Position numbers and translations under genes: made by a program. Below are positions 34,472 through 43,669 of a stretch of DNA of 64,000 nt, one piece after another (the stretch's first letter is position 1; the number at the start of each line of letters is the position of its first letter). The notes under the pieces were generated by a model that did not search any database, was not told the origin of the DNA, and was given only the letters and a program-made list of their open reading frames with translations. The DNA is from Thermohalobaculum sp039513195 (GTDB lineage Bacteria; Pseudomonadota; Alphaproteobacteria; Rhodobacterales; Rhodobacteraceae): contig JBCCRM010000010.1 of assembly GCA_039513195.1 (NCBI GenBank), positions 82,193-146,192 of the forward strand, written 5' to 3'.

Positions 34472-35241
34472 GCCAGAAACGCCCTTCCCATCACCGGCGT
34501 GGAGGGCGCTGCCATGTCCCGGGCATCGATCGGATCGGCCTCATAGGCCAGCCTGCCGGCTTCGACCGCGCGGGCCATCCCCTCTGCCATCGCGGCCGGG
34601 TCGCCCGCCTTCGCGACCGCCGTGTTGACCAACACTGCGTCATAGCCCAACTCCATGGCCTGGGCGGCGTGGCTCGGGACACCTATCCCGGCATCGACGA
34701 CGAGGGGGATGCCGGGGAAATGCCCCCGCATCGCGCGCAGACCCTGCGGGTTCGCCAGGCCGAGGCCAGAGCCGATGGGCGCGCCCCAGGGCATCAGGAC
34801 CTCGCAGCCGGCCTCCAGCAGCTTCTCGCCCGCAATCAGATCCTCGGTGGTGTAGGGGAACACCTGGAAGCTGTCGGCGCAGAGGATCCGCGCTGCCTCA
34901 ACCAACGCGAAGACGTCGGGGTGCAGGCGGTCCTCCTCCCCGATCAGCTCCAGTTTGATCCAAGGCGTCTCGAACACCTCGCGGGCCATTTGCGCGGTGG
35001 TCACGGCTTCCTTCACCGTGTGGCAACCAGCGGTGTTCGGCAGGACGCGCACGCCCAGATCGCGGATCATCTGCCAGAAGGCCTGCCCTTCCCGCGCCTG
35101 AGCGGACTCGCGGCGCAGCGAGACGGTGACGATCTGGGCGCCCGACCGCCTTACGGCCTCTGCTAGCACCGCGGGCGAGGGGTACTGCGCGGTGCCAAGC
35201 ATCAGCCTGTTCTCGACATCGATACCGTAAAAGCTTGCCAC
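34468..35241 (-). CDS. thiG: Thiazole synthase
   Basis: 257 residues from the GTG at 35241, one base after the thiS stop. The Schiff-base lysine is Lys96 in TPWIKLELIG, the usual position. Other ThiG motifs are RLMLGTAQYPSP, LPNTAGCHTVKEAV, PWGAPIGSGLGLANP and VVDAGIGVPSHAAQAMELG. It builds the thiazole phosphate from DXP, dehydroglycine (made by ThiO) and the ThiS thiocarboxylate. Confidence 0.92.
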   Translation of the reverse strand: MASFYGIDVENRLMLGTAQYPSPAVLAEAVRRSGAQIVTVSLRRESAQAREGQAFWQMIRDLGVRVLPNTAGCHTVKEAVTTAQMAREVFETPWIKLELIGEEDRLHPDVFALVEAARILCADSFQVFPYTTEDLIAGEKLLEAGCEVLMPWGAPIGSGLGLANPQGLRAMRGHFPGIPLVVDAGIGVPSHAAQAMELGYDAVLVNTAVAKAGDPAAMAEGMARAVEAGRLAYEADPIDARDMAAPSTPVMGRAFLA

Positions 35242-35242
35242 C

Positions 35243-35440
35243 CTAACCTCCCTGCAAGGGAGCGATGACCTCGAGCCGGTCGCCATCACTCAGTAGGGTC
35301 TCGGTGCGGGCGCCGCGGGGCACGAAATCACCATTGACCGCGGTCGCGACGACGGCGCCGGAATAACCCAGCTCCTCCAGGGCCTGGTCGAGCGTAGCCG
35401 CGGCAAGTTCCGTCTGCTGTCCATTCAGCTCGATCTTCAC
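35243..35440 (-). CDS. thiS: Sulfur carrier protein ThiS
   Basis: 65 residues, beta-grasp fold, ending in the required Gly-Gly (APLQGG) that is adenylated and thiocarboxylated. Preceded by thiO with a 4-base overlap. The adenylating enzyme ThiF is not in this window. Confidence 0.9.
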   Translation of the reverse strand: MKIELNGQQTELAAATLDQALEELGYSGAVVATAVNGDFVPRGARTETLLSDGDRLEVIAPLQGG

Positions 35441-36402
35441 GCGGCACCCTCCCGGATCGGGAGCGCCCTCTGCGCCAGCCGCTCCGCCATGGCGGGCGCG
35501 AGCAGAAAGCCGTGGCGGTAGAGGCCATTGAGGTAGAGGCGGCCGTCCTGTGCCGTGACCCTGGGTAGATTGTCGGGAAAAGCCGGACGCGCGTCGACCC
35601 CAATCTCCATGATCTCCGCCTCGGCAAGGGCCGGGTGCAGCGCATAGGCGGCCCCCAGCAGCTCCATCATCGAGCGTGCGGTTGCCCGTCTCCGGTCGCC
35701 GCTTTCGATCATCGTGGCGCCCAACATAAAGACACCTTCGCCCCGCGGAACGATGTAGATCGGGTGGCGGGGGTGCAGCAGTCGGACGGGGCGGGAGAGC
35801 GCGATGTCCGGGCAGCGCAGGATCAGCATTTCTCCCTTCACGCCGCGAAGATCCGCTAGTGTGTCAGCCGCCGCAAGCCCCCGGCAATCGACCAGCAGAT
35901 CGGCGGGAGGTGGGACGTCGGCGCTATACCGGATTGTTAGCCCAGCTTTGATCAGCCGGTCCCGCAACGCCGCGAGGGCTTGACGTGGGTCGAGATGCGC
36001 CTCCTCCGCGAAGTGGAGGCCCGTCGAAAAACGCCCGGTCAAATCGGGCTCCAGCGCTGCGACCCCATCTGCATTCAGCACGACGTGGTTTTCGGTCCGC
36101 CGTGCAAACCGGGTCAGTTCGGGTCGGTCCCGCGGCGGGGCGACGACCAGCGTGCCACGGCGCACGACGGCGCCGGTGCGTGCCTGCCACCAGTCGGCGG
36201 CATCGCGGCCCAGGGTGATCACGTCGTCCTCGGCGCTTTCCGCCTCGCACCACGGCGCAAGCATCCCGCCGGCCCACCAGGAGCACTGCTCCGAGCCCTG
36301 CCCGCTAGCGCGATCGATGACGGTCACTGCGGCCCCCCGCTCGGCCAGAGCAGCGGCGGCGGCAAGACCCGCGACCCCAGCACCGATGATACTCACGCGC
36401 AT
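35437..36402 (-). CDS. thiO: Glycine oxidase
   Basis: 321 residues. N-terminal FAD motif SIIGAGVAGLAAAAALAERG, a family SWWAGGMLAPWCE segment, and a C-terminal NLPRVTAQDGRLYLNGLYRHGFLLAP block typical of ThiO. It oxidises glycine to dehydroglycine for thiazole synthesis in aerobes. First gene after the TPP riboswitch, about 70 bases downstream of it. Confidence 0.9.
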   Translation of the reverse strand: MRVSIIGAGVAGLAAAAALAERGAAVTVIDRASGQGSEQCSWWAGGMLAPWCEAESAEDDVITLGRDAADWWQARTGAVVRRGTLVVAPPRDRPELTRFARRTENHVVLNADGVAALEPDLTGRFSTGLHFAEEAHLDPRQALAALRDRLIKAGLTIRYSADVPPPADLLVDCRGLAAADTLADLRGVKGEMLILRCPDIALSRPVRLLHPRHPIYIVPRGEGVFMLGATMIESGDRRRATARSMMELLGAAYALHPALAEAEIMEIGVDARPAFPDNLPRVTAQDGRLYLNGLYRHGFLLAPAMAERLAQRALPIREGAA

Positions 36403-36469
36403 CGCGCGACTGCCTCCTCAAAGCGGGCGGCGCAGGGCGGGCGGAGACGGGGCTTCGGGCTCGGTCCGA

Positions 36470-36557
<88 letters not shown>

Positions 36558-37021
36558 CGGTTTAACCAAGGCCGCCGACAAGATCAAGACGGCGCAACGG
36601 CCATTACATCCCCACGGCCAAGAGGCACCTTGCTAAACGCCATCCTGTCGACACATTCCCAAACTGAAGGGACGATCCCTCCTACCGCCCGGTCATCACT
36701 TCCAGCGCGGCCACGCCCCCTGAACCCCGAGGCGTCGACAGGGCCGAGTCGGCACATGCAGGGGGGCTAGGCGGTCCGAGCGACAAGACAAAGGCCGTCG
36801 ACCATTATCGAGATACTGCTGGAAGCATTCACCCAGGTCCAACACGGGTGCGACAACTGAGAGAAGATCGATTTAGCCTTGGGATCGTAAAGCGGATTGG
36901 CTAGGCTCCGCCACAACGACCGAGGGTGCCGACCAACCCCCGGCGAACAGGCGGAGCAATGACAGCGTGACAGGCCAACCAACCGATGGTCGCCCGCGCA
37001 TAGCCGGCTGAGGGCACCGGC
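36558..37021. other. Intergenic region between the riboswitch and the O-antigen-ligase-like gene
   Basis: About 460 bases. It should contain the thi operon promoter on the minus side and a promoter for the gene at 37022. I see no convincing small gene, repeat or RNA element in it. Confidence 0.4.
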
Positions 37022-38476
37022 ATGCTGCAACTTCTCACCTTGGCGATCGCGGCGGCGCTAGCCGTGCGGTTTGTGACGCTGCCGGTTGGGCGGGATCTGC
37101 TGGTCGTGATCGCGGCGGTCCCTTGGGTCGATGTCAGCGTCGATATCGGCGTGGCGCTGAAAATCAGCGATGTGCTGATGATCGCAGCGATTGCAAAATA
37201 TCTGCATCTCGGCGTTTTCTCTTTCCGCCAATTGCCGGGGATCGACTATTTCCTGGCGTTTCTAGCTCTTTCGCTCTGCGCTGCGGTCTACACCATCGAG
37301 TATGGACCCGCAGTCCCCGACTTCGCCGGCGGCAGCCTGACCCGGAACGGTTACGGGCGCGTCTTCATAACCCTGGTCAAAATCCTAATAATATTCGGTT
37401 TTATCGCTGCGATCATTAGCCTGTGGCGGAAGGCTGAGCCGATGCGCCTGGTCAGAGCCTATGTGCTCTCCTGCCTTGCTCTTGCGGGTCTTGGCTTCGT
37501 CCAACTGGCAGTGTTCATCGGCACTGGCACCGACATCTTTCCCATCGGTCTCCTCTCCGCAAGCGATCCAGAGCAAGTCCGCGAGGCCTTTGTCGGCAGC
37601 GGGAGCGGCAAGTTCATCCGCGTCTCCAGCTTTGGCGGGGAGCCGAAGGGGCTGGGCCAATCGCTCGCGGTGGCCTTGGGGTTGCTCATTGCGTTCGGAC
37701 GTTACTTTGCGTGGTCGTGGAAGGCGCGCCTCATCGCAGGGCTCATCCTCGCGACGGTGATTTTCCTGACCGCATCGGCCTCCGCGCTCATCGTGCTGTT
37801 CGTCATCCTCGGCGCCTACGTGTTTTTCACGCGCAGCAAGCGACCACTCGACATCCGCACGCTGGCAACGGTGATGGCATGCATCGGCGCACTGCTGATC
37901 GCTGGGTTCTATGTCTTCGCTGACAGTTTCGACTTGTCCCGAAGGACGATCCTAACCGGGGGCAGCGTGGCGGAGTCGTTCTTCCTGCGCAGCGTGTCCG
38001 GCCTGCAACTGGACGATGCCGATCATCTGACCATGGAGACGTTCGTCGACGACGCGCCTATGCTGCTGTTCGGGCATGGGCTGGGGCTATCGCACCACTA
38101 CTCCCACGCCCATATCCCTGCCTTCGCGCGCTACTATCTCGAAGGCAGCATCATCCCGCCGAAGAGTGGTGTGACCTATTTCCTGGGAAATGGCGGGCTG
38201 ATCGGAACGGTCTTTATCTTCCTCATGTTGCTGCAATTTATCCCATCGTCGCGTCTCGCCACGCGGGCGCGAAGTCCGATGGCCACAACCCTGATATGCC
38301 GCTATCAGGCGATCAGCATCGGGCTGGTCACTGCGCTGCTCCTGAGGCTCTACACGTTCGAGGCGATATGGATTGTCCTCGCCACCGGCATTGTGTTTCA
38401 GCGACAGCTTGCTGACAGCCTGCCATCCGCTCCCGCGCGGCGCGCGACCCAACGCCCTGGGTATGGCCGGGCGTGA
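37022..38476 (+). CDS. O-antigen ligase/polymerase-like polytopic membrane protein
   Basis: 484 residues with about 11-12 membrane segments and a large periplasmic loop late in the sequence (about 300-385, containing LLFGHGLGLSHHYSHAHIP and the charged LEGSIIPPKSGVTYFL). This layout, and a FGHGLG-type motif in the loop followed by a LGNGGLIG helix start, resembles Wzy/WaaL/O-antigen ligase family proteins, which transfer lipid-linked sugars. No other polysaccharide gene is adjacent, so the partner pathway is unknown. It appears monocistronic. Confidence 0.65.
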   Translation: MLQLLTLAIAAALAVRFVTLPVGRDLLVVIAAVPWVDVSVDIGVALKISDVLMIAAIAKYLHLGVFSFRQLPGIDYFLAFLALSLCAAVYTIEYGPAVPDFAGGSLTRNGYGRVFITLVKILIIFGFIAAIISLWRKAEPMRLVRAYVLSCLALAGLGFVQLAVFIGTGTDIFPIGLLSASDPEQVREAFVGSGSGKFIRVSSFGGEPKGLGQSLAVALGLLIAFGRYFAWSWKARLIAGLILATVIFLTASASALIVLFVILGAYVFFTRSKRPLDIRTLATVMACIGALLIAGFYVFADSFDLSRRTILTGGSVAESFFLRSVSGLQLDDADHLTMETFVDDAPMLLFGHGLGLSHHYSHAHIPAFARYYLEGSIIPPKSGVTYFLGNGGLIGTVFIFLMLLQFIPSSRLATRARSPMATTLICRYQAISIGLVTALLLRLYTFEAIWIVLATGIVFQRQLADSLPSAPARRATQRPGYGRA

Positions 38477-38546
38477 GAAGGGTTAGACCGAAGAAGGCTC
38501 GTGCAGCGCCGGGCCATAGTCTCGGACCCCGCCAGATGGGCGCCGT

Positions 38547-38876
38547 TCAGTCGAGGCGCCGCAGTGCCCGGCGGGCGAGATACCCCGCACCGATGGCCGC
38601 CGCAATCGGCAGCACCGCGAACCCTATTGGCGAAGCGGCCGCCACAACCACCGGCGATAGCTTGGCGGTAGCCACCGCAACGCCAGCCCCCTTTGCACCG
38701 GCCATGGCGGCGCCCTTGGCTGTCAGGAGCTTTGCCGCGGCAACCTTTGCAACGGCGCCCTTTGCCGCCATCCGCGCGCCGTCGGCGGCGATACCTCCCG
38801 CCATGATCCCGGCGCCCTTCGCAGCATCGATGGCGATTTCTTTTGCGCCGCCGATGCATCGCTTGGTTGGAAGCAT
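38547..38876 (-). CDS. Small Ala/Gly-rich helical protein, unknown
   Basis: 109 residues from the ATG at 38876, preceded by GAGAGGAGCGG. Composition is dominated by Ala, Gly, Val and Lys, with glycine-zipper-like runs such as GAKGAGVAVATAKLSP and a C-terminal hydrophobic stretch VVVAAASPIGFAVLPIAAAIGAGYLA ending in RRALRRLD. It could insert in or associate with membranes. Longer starts upstream have no ribosome binding site. I do not recognise a family. Divergent from the Gfo/Idh gene. Confidence 0.6.
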   Translation of the reverse strand: MLPTKRCIGGAKEIAIDAAKGAGIMAGGIAADGARMAAKGAVAKVAAAKLLTAKGAAMAGAKGAGVAVATAKLSPVVVAAASPIGFAVLPIAAAIGAGYLARRALRRLD

Positions 38877-38951
38877 GATCCGCTCCTCTCGGTCCGCTCC
38901 TCCGCCCCAACTGTCAACCCGGAAGGGATCCGTTCGCGAAGGGCCGGCTCT

Positions 38952-40097
38952 ATGAACGCACCGGTACCACCAATCCGTCTCGGCATGGTGGGCGGGGGTC
39001 AGGGCGCCTTCATCGGCGCCATCCACCGCATCGCGTCCCGGATCGACGGCGAGTTCGAGTTGGTGGCCGGCGCCCTATCCTCCACGGCCGAGCGCTCTCT
39101 GGCCTCTGGCGAGGCGCTCGGCCTGCGCCGCGTCTATGGGACCTTCGCGGAAATGGCGCAGAGGGAGGCCCGCCGGAAGGATGGGATCGAGGCCGTCGCC
39201 ATCGTGACGCCGAACCATCTGCACTTTCCGGTTGCGCGAGAATTCTTGCGCCGTGGCGTCCACGTGATCTGTGAAAAGCCGCTGACCGCCACCACCGCAC
39301 AGGCGAAGAAGCTCGCCGGGCTCTGCCAGAAATCGGCGGCACTTTTCGTGCTGACGCACAGCTATACCGGTTACCCAATGGTGCGTCAGGCCAGGGCGAT
39401 GGTTGCCGCCGGCGATCTCGGTCAGGTCCGCCTGGTGCAGGTGGAGTACCCGCAAGGCTGGCTCGCCACCAAGCTGGAAGACCGAGGCGTCAAGCAGGCG
39501 CAGTGGCGGACCGACCCGGCGCAGTCCGGGCCGGGCGGGTGCATCGCCGATCTCGGCACCCATGCGATGCATCTTGCCACCTATGTGAGCGGCCTCCGGC
39601 TGGAGGCGGTTTGCGCCGATCTCGACCAAGTTGTCGACGGCCGAAGCCTGGACGACAACGCCCATGTGTTGATGCGCTATCAGGGCGGCGCGAAGGGTCT
39701 GCTTTGGGCCAGCCAAGTCGCACCAGGCCACGAGAATGGGCTACGCCTGCGCCTCTATGGTACCAAGGGTGGGCTCGACTGGGCGCAGGAGGCGCCGGAC
39801 TCTCTTTGGCACGCCCCGCTGGGGCGTCCGAAACGACTGCTGACCCGGGGCGGCGCCGGGACGGGAGCGGCCGCAAACCGGGTCACCCGCACGCCCTTTG
39901 GCCATCCCGAGGGGTATTTGGAAGCCTTTGCCAATATCTATTCGGAGGCCGCCCGCGCCATCCACGCGCGCCACACTGGCGAGCCGCTCGACCCAGCTGT
40001 GAGCTTTCCAGGCATCGTGGACGGCCTGGCAGGGATGGCCTTCATCGATGCCTGCCTGCGGTCCAACGCACGGGGCGGACGCTGGGTCCGGTTCTAG
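38952..40097 (+). CDS. Gfo/Idh/MocA-family NAD(P)-dependent oxidoreductase
   Basis: 381 residues. The Rossmann motif is GMVGGGQGAFIG at 11-22, the catalytic EKP is at 108-110 (VICEKPLT), and the family GGCIADLGTHAMHL block lies near 195. The C-terminal alpha/beta dimerisation domain is complete. Such enzymes oxidise or reduce sugars or inositols. The gene stands alone between unrelated operons, so a substrate cannot be assigned. Confidence 0.85.
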   Translation: MNAPVPPIRLGMVGGGQGAFIGAIHRIASRIDGEFELVAGALSSTAERSLASGEALGLRRVYGTFAEMAQREARRKDGIEAVAIVTPNHLHFPVAREFLRRGVHVICEKPLTATTAQAKKLAGLCQKSAALFVLTHSYTGYPMVRQARAMVAAGDLGQVRLVQVEYPQGWLATKLEDRGVKQAQWRTDPAQSGPGGCIADLGTHAMHLATYVSGLRLEAVCADLDQVVDGRSLDDNAHVLMRYQGGAKGLLWASQVAPGHENGLRLRLYGTKGGLDWAQEAPDSLWHAPLGRPKRLLTRGGAGTGAAANRVTRTPFGHPEGYLEAFANIYSEAARAIHARHTGEPLDPAVSFPGIVDGLAGMAFIDACLRSNARGGRWVRF

Positions 40098-40143
40098 GCG
40101 TCCGAGAAGCGATAGTGCGCCAGTCTTCTCGAGCGCAGGGCCG

Positions 40144-40911
40144 TTACCCCGCCGGCAAAGCGCGCAGCGGCGTGACCTGCAAATGGCCGGCAGCGCAGGC
40201 CGCAACTTGAGCGTCGATGCCATAGATGCGGGCCAGCCGCTCGGCCGTCAACACGTCGGCGACCGGGCCCGCTGCATCGATCCTCCCACCCCCCAAGCAG
40301 ATCATCCGATCCGCGAATTGGGCCGCAAGCGTCAGGTCGTGCATTGCCACCACCGTCACCATGCCGCGGGTTCGGGTGCGGGCGCGCACCGTCTCCAGCA
40401 CCACCAGCTGGTGGCGAAGGTCGAGCGCGGCTGTCGGCTCGTCGAGCAGCAGAACCTTCGGCCCACGAAACAGGGCCTGCGCCAGATAGACGAGCTGGCG
40501 CTGCCCGCCGCTGACCTGGTCGAGCGTGCGTTCCTGCAGCGCCGCTAACCCAAATTCGGCAAGCGCGTCGGCCGCCTCCGCGACCAGCCCACCTGGGATT
40601 GAGAGCCCAAGGCTGCGTAGCCGGCCGAGCAGCACCACCTCCAGGAGGGTCAGCGACGACGTCGCGCCAATGTCCTGCGGCATATAGGCGATGGCCGCAG
40701 CCCGGTCCGCCTGCGACAGAGCGGTCCCGAGCGCGACCTCGCCATCCGCGGGCATAAGACCAGCGATAGCCTTCAGAAGTGTCGACTTCCCCGCTCCGTT
40801 GGGCCCAACCAGCGCCGCTACTTCGCCCGCGGGGAGCGTCGCATTCGCGCCGCTCACCACCGGCTTGCGGCTGTAGGAAACCTGCAGATCCCGCATTTCC
40901 AGGCTCACCAA
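40144..40911 (-). CDS. Iron/metal-chelate ABC transporter ATP-binding protein (FecE-like)
   Basis: 255 residues. Walker A LVGPNGAGKSTLL, signature VSGGQRQLVYLAQAL, Walker B VLLLDEPTAALDLRHQ, switch His in VVAMHDLTLAAQFADR. This is the FecE/BtuD/HmuV group that powers import of ferric siderophores, haem or cobalamin. It overlaps the permease gene by seven bases and is the last gene of the operon. Confidence 0.87.
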   Translation of the reverse strand: MVSLEMRDLQVSYSRKPVVSGANATLPAGEVAALVGPNGAGKSTLLKAIAGLMPADGEVALGTALSQADRAAAIAYMPQDIGATSSLTLLEVVLLGRLRSLGLSIPGGLVAEAADALAEFGLAALQERTLDQVSGGQRQLVYLAQALFRGPKVLLLDEPTAALDLRHQLVVLETVRARTRTRGMVTVVAMHDLTLAAQFADRMICLGGGRIDAAGPVADVLTAERLARIYGIDAQVAACAAGHLQVTPLRALPAG

Positions 40912-41993
40912 TACCGCCTCCGTCCACGCAGGATCAGCAGGAACAGGAAAGGCACGCCGATCACCGCCGTGACGATCCCGATGGGCACGACGACACCCGG
41001 CGAGATCAGCTTCGACAGGATCGACGCGCCGGTCATCACGATGGCCCCGCAGAGCCCGGCCATGGGCATGAGGATGCGTTGATCCTCGCCCACGAGCATC
41101 CGCGCGATATGGGGGGCGACGAGGCCCACAAAACCAATGGTCCCCACGAACGCCACGGCCCCTGCGGTCAACAGCGCCACCAGCGCAAAGATCTTGATCC
41201 GTAGCCCTTTGACATTTACCCCGACGGCAGCAGCCCGCTCGTCACCCATGCGCAGGGCCGTCAGCCGCCATAGATCGGGTATTAAGGCTGCGATCACCAC
41301 CGCAAGGATCGCCGCAGTGATCGGGACGCTGCCCCAACTCGCCTTGAGCAGCGAGCCGAACAGCCAGAAGACGATGGCCTGCAGCACCTCCGGCGACGCC
41401 AGATATTGCACCATCGACTGAAGCGACTGAAACAGGAACAGCGTCGCGATCCCGGCCAGCACCATCACCTCCGGGCTCATACCCCGCATCCGGGCAAACC
41501 CGTAGACGAGCGCCGCCGCGCCCGCTGCCGCAACAAAGGCCGCCAGCGGCACCGTCAAAAAAGGCAGCACCGGCAGCGAAATGCCGGTGAGGATGGTCAA
41601 TGCCGCTCCAAAGCCCGCTGCCGCGGAGAAGCCCAGCGTGTAAGGGCTCGCCAACGGGTTGCCGAGGATCGTCTGCATCAGGGCGCCCGCGATGCCGAGC
41701 GAGACCCCCACCAGCACCGCCATAAGGGTCATCGGCAGGCGGATGTCCCAGACGATGACCGGCGACGACCCCGCAGCGAGCCCTGGCGCAAAAAGCGCGG
41801 TCAGCACCTCGCCGACCCCGAGGAAGGCGGGACCGATGAGGATATCGGCCACAATCGTGACCATCAGCAGCGCCACCCCGCCGCCGAGCCAAATGAGACG
41901 CCTTTGGACCAGCGCCCTATACGCCCCGGTATCGGCCCCGGCAGACGTAGCCGAGGGTGCGCCGGGCTGGCGCACCCCTGTCTCCATGGTCAT
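40905..41993 (-). CDS. Iron/metal-chelate ABC transporter permease (FecCD family)
   Basis: 362 residues with about 9-10 membrane segments. FecCD landmarks are WDIRLPMTLMAVLVGVSLGIAGALMQ, NPLASPYTLGFSAAAGFGA, and the coupling region TIGFVGLVAPHIARMLVGEDQR. The single permease probably works as a homodimer like BtuC. The start overlaps the binding-protein stop by ATGA. Confidence 0.88.
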   Translation of the reverse strand: MTMETGVRQPGAPSATSAGADTGAYRALVQRRLIWLGGGVALLMVTIVADILIGPAFLGVGEVLTALFAPGLAAGSSPVIVWDIRLPMTLMAVLVGVSLGIAGALMQTILGNPLASPYTLGFSAAAGFGAALTILTGISLPVLPFLTVPLAAFVAAAGAAALVYGFARMRGMSPEVMVLAGIATLFLFQSLQSMVQYLASPEVLQAIVFWLFGSLLKASWGSVPITAAILAVVIAALIPDLWRLTALRMGDERAAAVGVNVKGLRIKIFALVALLTAGAVAFVGTIGFVGLVAPHIARMLVGEDQRILMPMAGLCGAIVMTGASILSKLISPGVVVPIGIVTAVIGVPFLFLLILRGRRRYW

Positions 41994-43093
41994 GGAAGCC
42001 GCGTCATGTAGGTGCCCTCGAACGGGATCGGCATGTAGTCGGCAAAGAACCGATCCAAGCTCGCCTGTGGATCGACATCGGCAAATGCCTCCGGATGCAG
42101 GGCCTTGGCGATGTACTGCAGGAACGCATAATCATAGAGCGTGCGTGCACCGCCGTGGTAGAGCGCGTGGACATTGCCGCTCTCGACCGCCCGAAGACCC
42201 TTCCAGCCCGGGCGGCCCAGATAGGGCTCCATCCGCGCGTGGGAGACTGCCGGGTCAACGCCCGGCCCCATCAGAACGGCCTTATCGCGCCCGAGCCACC
42301 CAGAACCCGCTAGAAAAATCGCCTCCGGGTCCTGGGCCAGCACGTATTCCGGGCTCAACGGGCCCCATTTCGCGATTTGGTCGGCGGCAATGTTCTCGCC
42401 CCCGGCGGTCTCGACCAGCATACCCCACATAATCTTGCCGTAGGAGTTGTCCTGCTCTCCCGCGCCCTTGCGCGCCAGTTCGACATAAACCTTAGGCAGC
42501 GTGCCGCCGGCCTCGGCCACGCGCTTTTCCACATCGGCCACCGCAGCCGCATACTCATCGGCGAGTTTTTGAGCCCGCTCCTCGGTGCCCATGATCTTGC
42601 CGAGCACCAGGGTCGAGGTCACATGCTTCTCGACCGTCTGGGCGTTGTAGTCGAGGACCACGACCGGAATGCCGGCCGCCTCCAAACGATCCGCGGCATC
42701 GCCCATGCTGCTGTACTGCCAGGCGGCGAGGATGGCGATGTCAGGCTCCGCCGCGATGGCGGTTTCCAGCGAGAAGGTGCCCGCATCGACCTCCCCGACA
42801 TCGGTCAACTCGTTGAGCCTGGGCACGGCGGCGGCATAGGCGCTCCACTGCAAGTTTCGCCAGCCTTCCCAGGCGTCCTTCGAAATCGCGACCACCCGGT
42901 CATAGGCATCGGGTCCCGCGACGGCGAAAAAGTCCTCGAAGTAGAAGCCGAGGAGGATGCGCTCGGCCTTCTCTGGCACCTCGACGGTTCGGCCCAACGT
43001 GTCTGTGACTGTGATGGTTGCGGCGATGCTCTGGGCAGAGAGCGTTATCGCAACGGCCACGCCTGTCAGGGCGCGGATCATGAGGGTCTTCAT
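41990..43093 (-). CDS. Metal-chelate ABC transporter periplasmic binding protein
   Basis: 367 residues from the ATG at 43093 (preceded by GAAGGAAA), with a signal peptide ending SAQSIAA. The helical-backbone binding-protein family is indicated by ITVTDTLGRTVEVPEKAERIL at the N-terminus, AAEPDIAILAAW, and late GNVHALYHGGARTLYD. It delivers a chelate to the FecCD-like permease. Ligand unknown: ferric siderophore, haem or cobalamin are all possible. Confidence 0.86.
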   Translation of the reverse strand: MKTLMIRALTGVAVAITLSAQSIAATITVTDTLGRTVEVPEKAERILLGFYFEDFFAVAGPDAYDRVVAISKDAWEGWRNLQWSAYAAAVPRLNELTDVGEVDAGTFSLETAIAAEPDIAILAAWQYSSMGDAADRLEAAGIPVVVLDYNAQTVEKHVTSTLVLGKIMGTEERAQKLADEYAAAVADVEKRVAEAGGTLPKVYVELARKGAGEQDNSYGKIMWGMLVETAGGENIAADQIAKWGPLSPEYVLAQDPEAIFLAGSGWLGRDKAVLMGPGVDPAVSHARMEPYLGRPGWKGLRAVESGNVHALYHGGARTLYDYAFLQYIAKALHPEAFADVDPQASLDRFFADYMPIPFEGTYMTRLP

Positions 43094-43142
43094 GGCATTT
43101 CCTTCGATGCTGCTGAACAGTCCGAGTAACGGCATTGCAGGA

Positions 43143-43526
43143 TCAAAGGGGCGGCGCGCGGCTCCTGAACCCTATGTCAGCGCCTGTACTGGCAGCCGCT
43201 TTACCAGCCAAGGACCAATCGATTGCCCCGGCTGCAGCACAGATATCGGTTTGCATGCCGACTGGGTCCGGCAACAGAACCGGCGACAGGCCGAGGCACC
43301 ACGGGCAGCCGGTCGGATGACCGCTCTGGCCGTCCTCGGACGACAAGGTTTGCTGAGCCTCCGGCGTGCAGAGCACAATCTCGCCCAAGAAAGCGGGCCA
43401 GCCGTCGGGGCCCTGCCCCTCCGTGGACGTTCTGGCAGCGGAAGCGGTGGTAAAAACCAGTTGTGCCAGCAGCCACAGAGCCGCCGGGATCAGCGCCGCT
43501 CGACGATGTCTTCTCAACCACCGCAT
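43143..43526 (-). CDS. DUF2946-like small membrane protein
   Basis: 127 residues from the ATG at 43526. One N-terminal membrane segment (AALIPAALWLLAQLVF) is followed by a Cys-containing region: IVLCTPEA, then GHPTGCPWCLG. The CxxC preceded by a His-containing stretch matches the DUF2946 layout. Those proteins tend to lie beside TonB or metal genes and may bind metal in the periplasm. It is probably the lead gene of the chelate transporter operon, 49 bases upstream of the binding protein. Confidence 0.65.
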   Translation of the reverse strand: MRWLRRHRRAALIPAALWLLAQLVFTTASAARTSTEGQGPDGWPAFLGEIVLCTPEAQQTLSSEDGQSGHPTGCPWCLGLSPVLLPDPVGMQTDICAAAGAIDWSLAGKAAASTGADIGFRSRAPPL

Positions 43527-43669
43527 CGGTTTGTCAAATGAAGGCAAGTGAAGCGAGGACTGTGGCAGAGACGACAAAACTCTGCAAACCTTTAGGCGGT
43601 CCGTTGCGGGTGGTTTTGCCGAGCCCACCGCACGCCGATCAGGTCACCTCCAAGGGTGGCGGGACGTCT

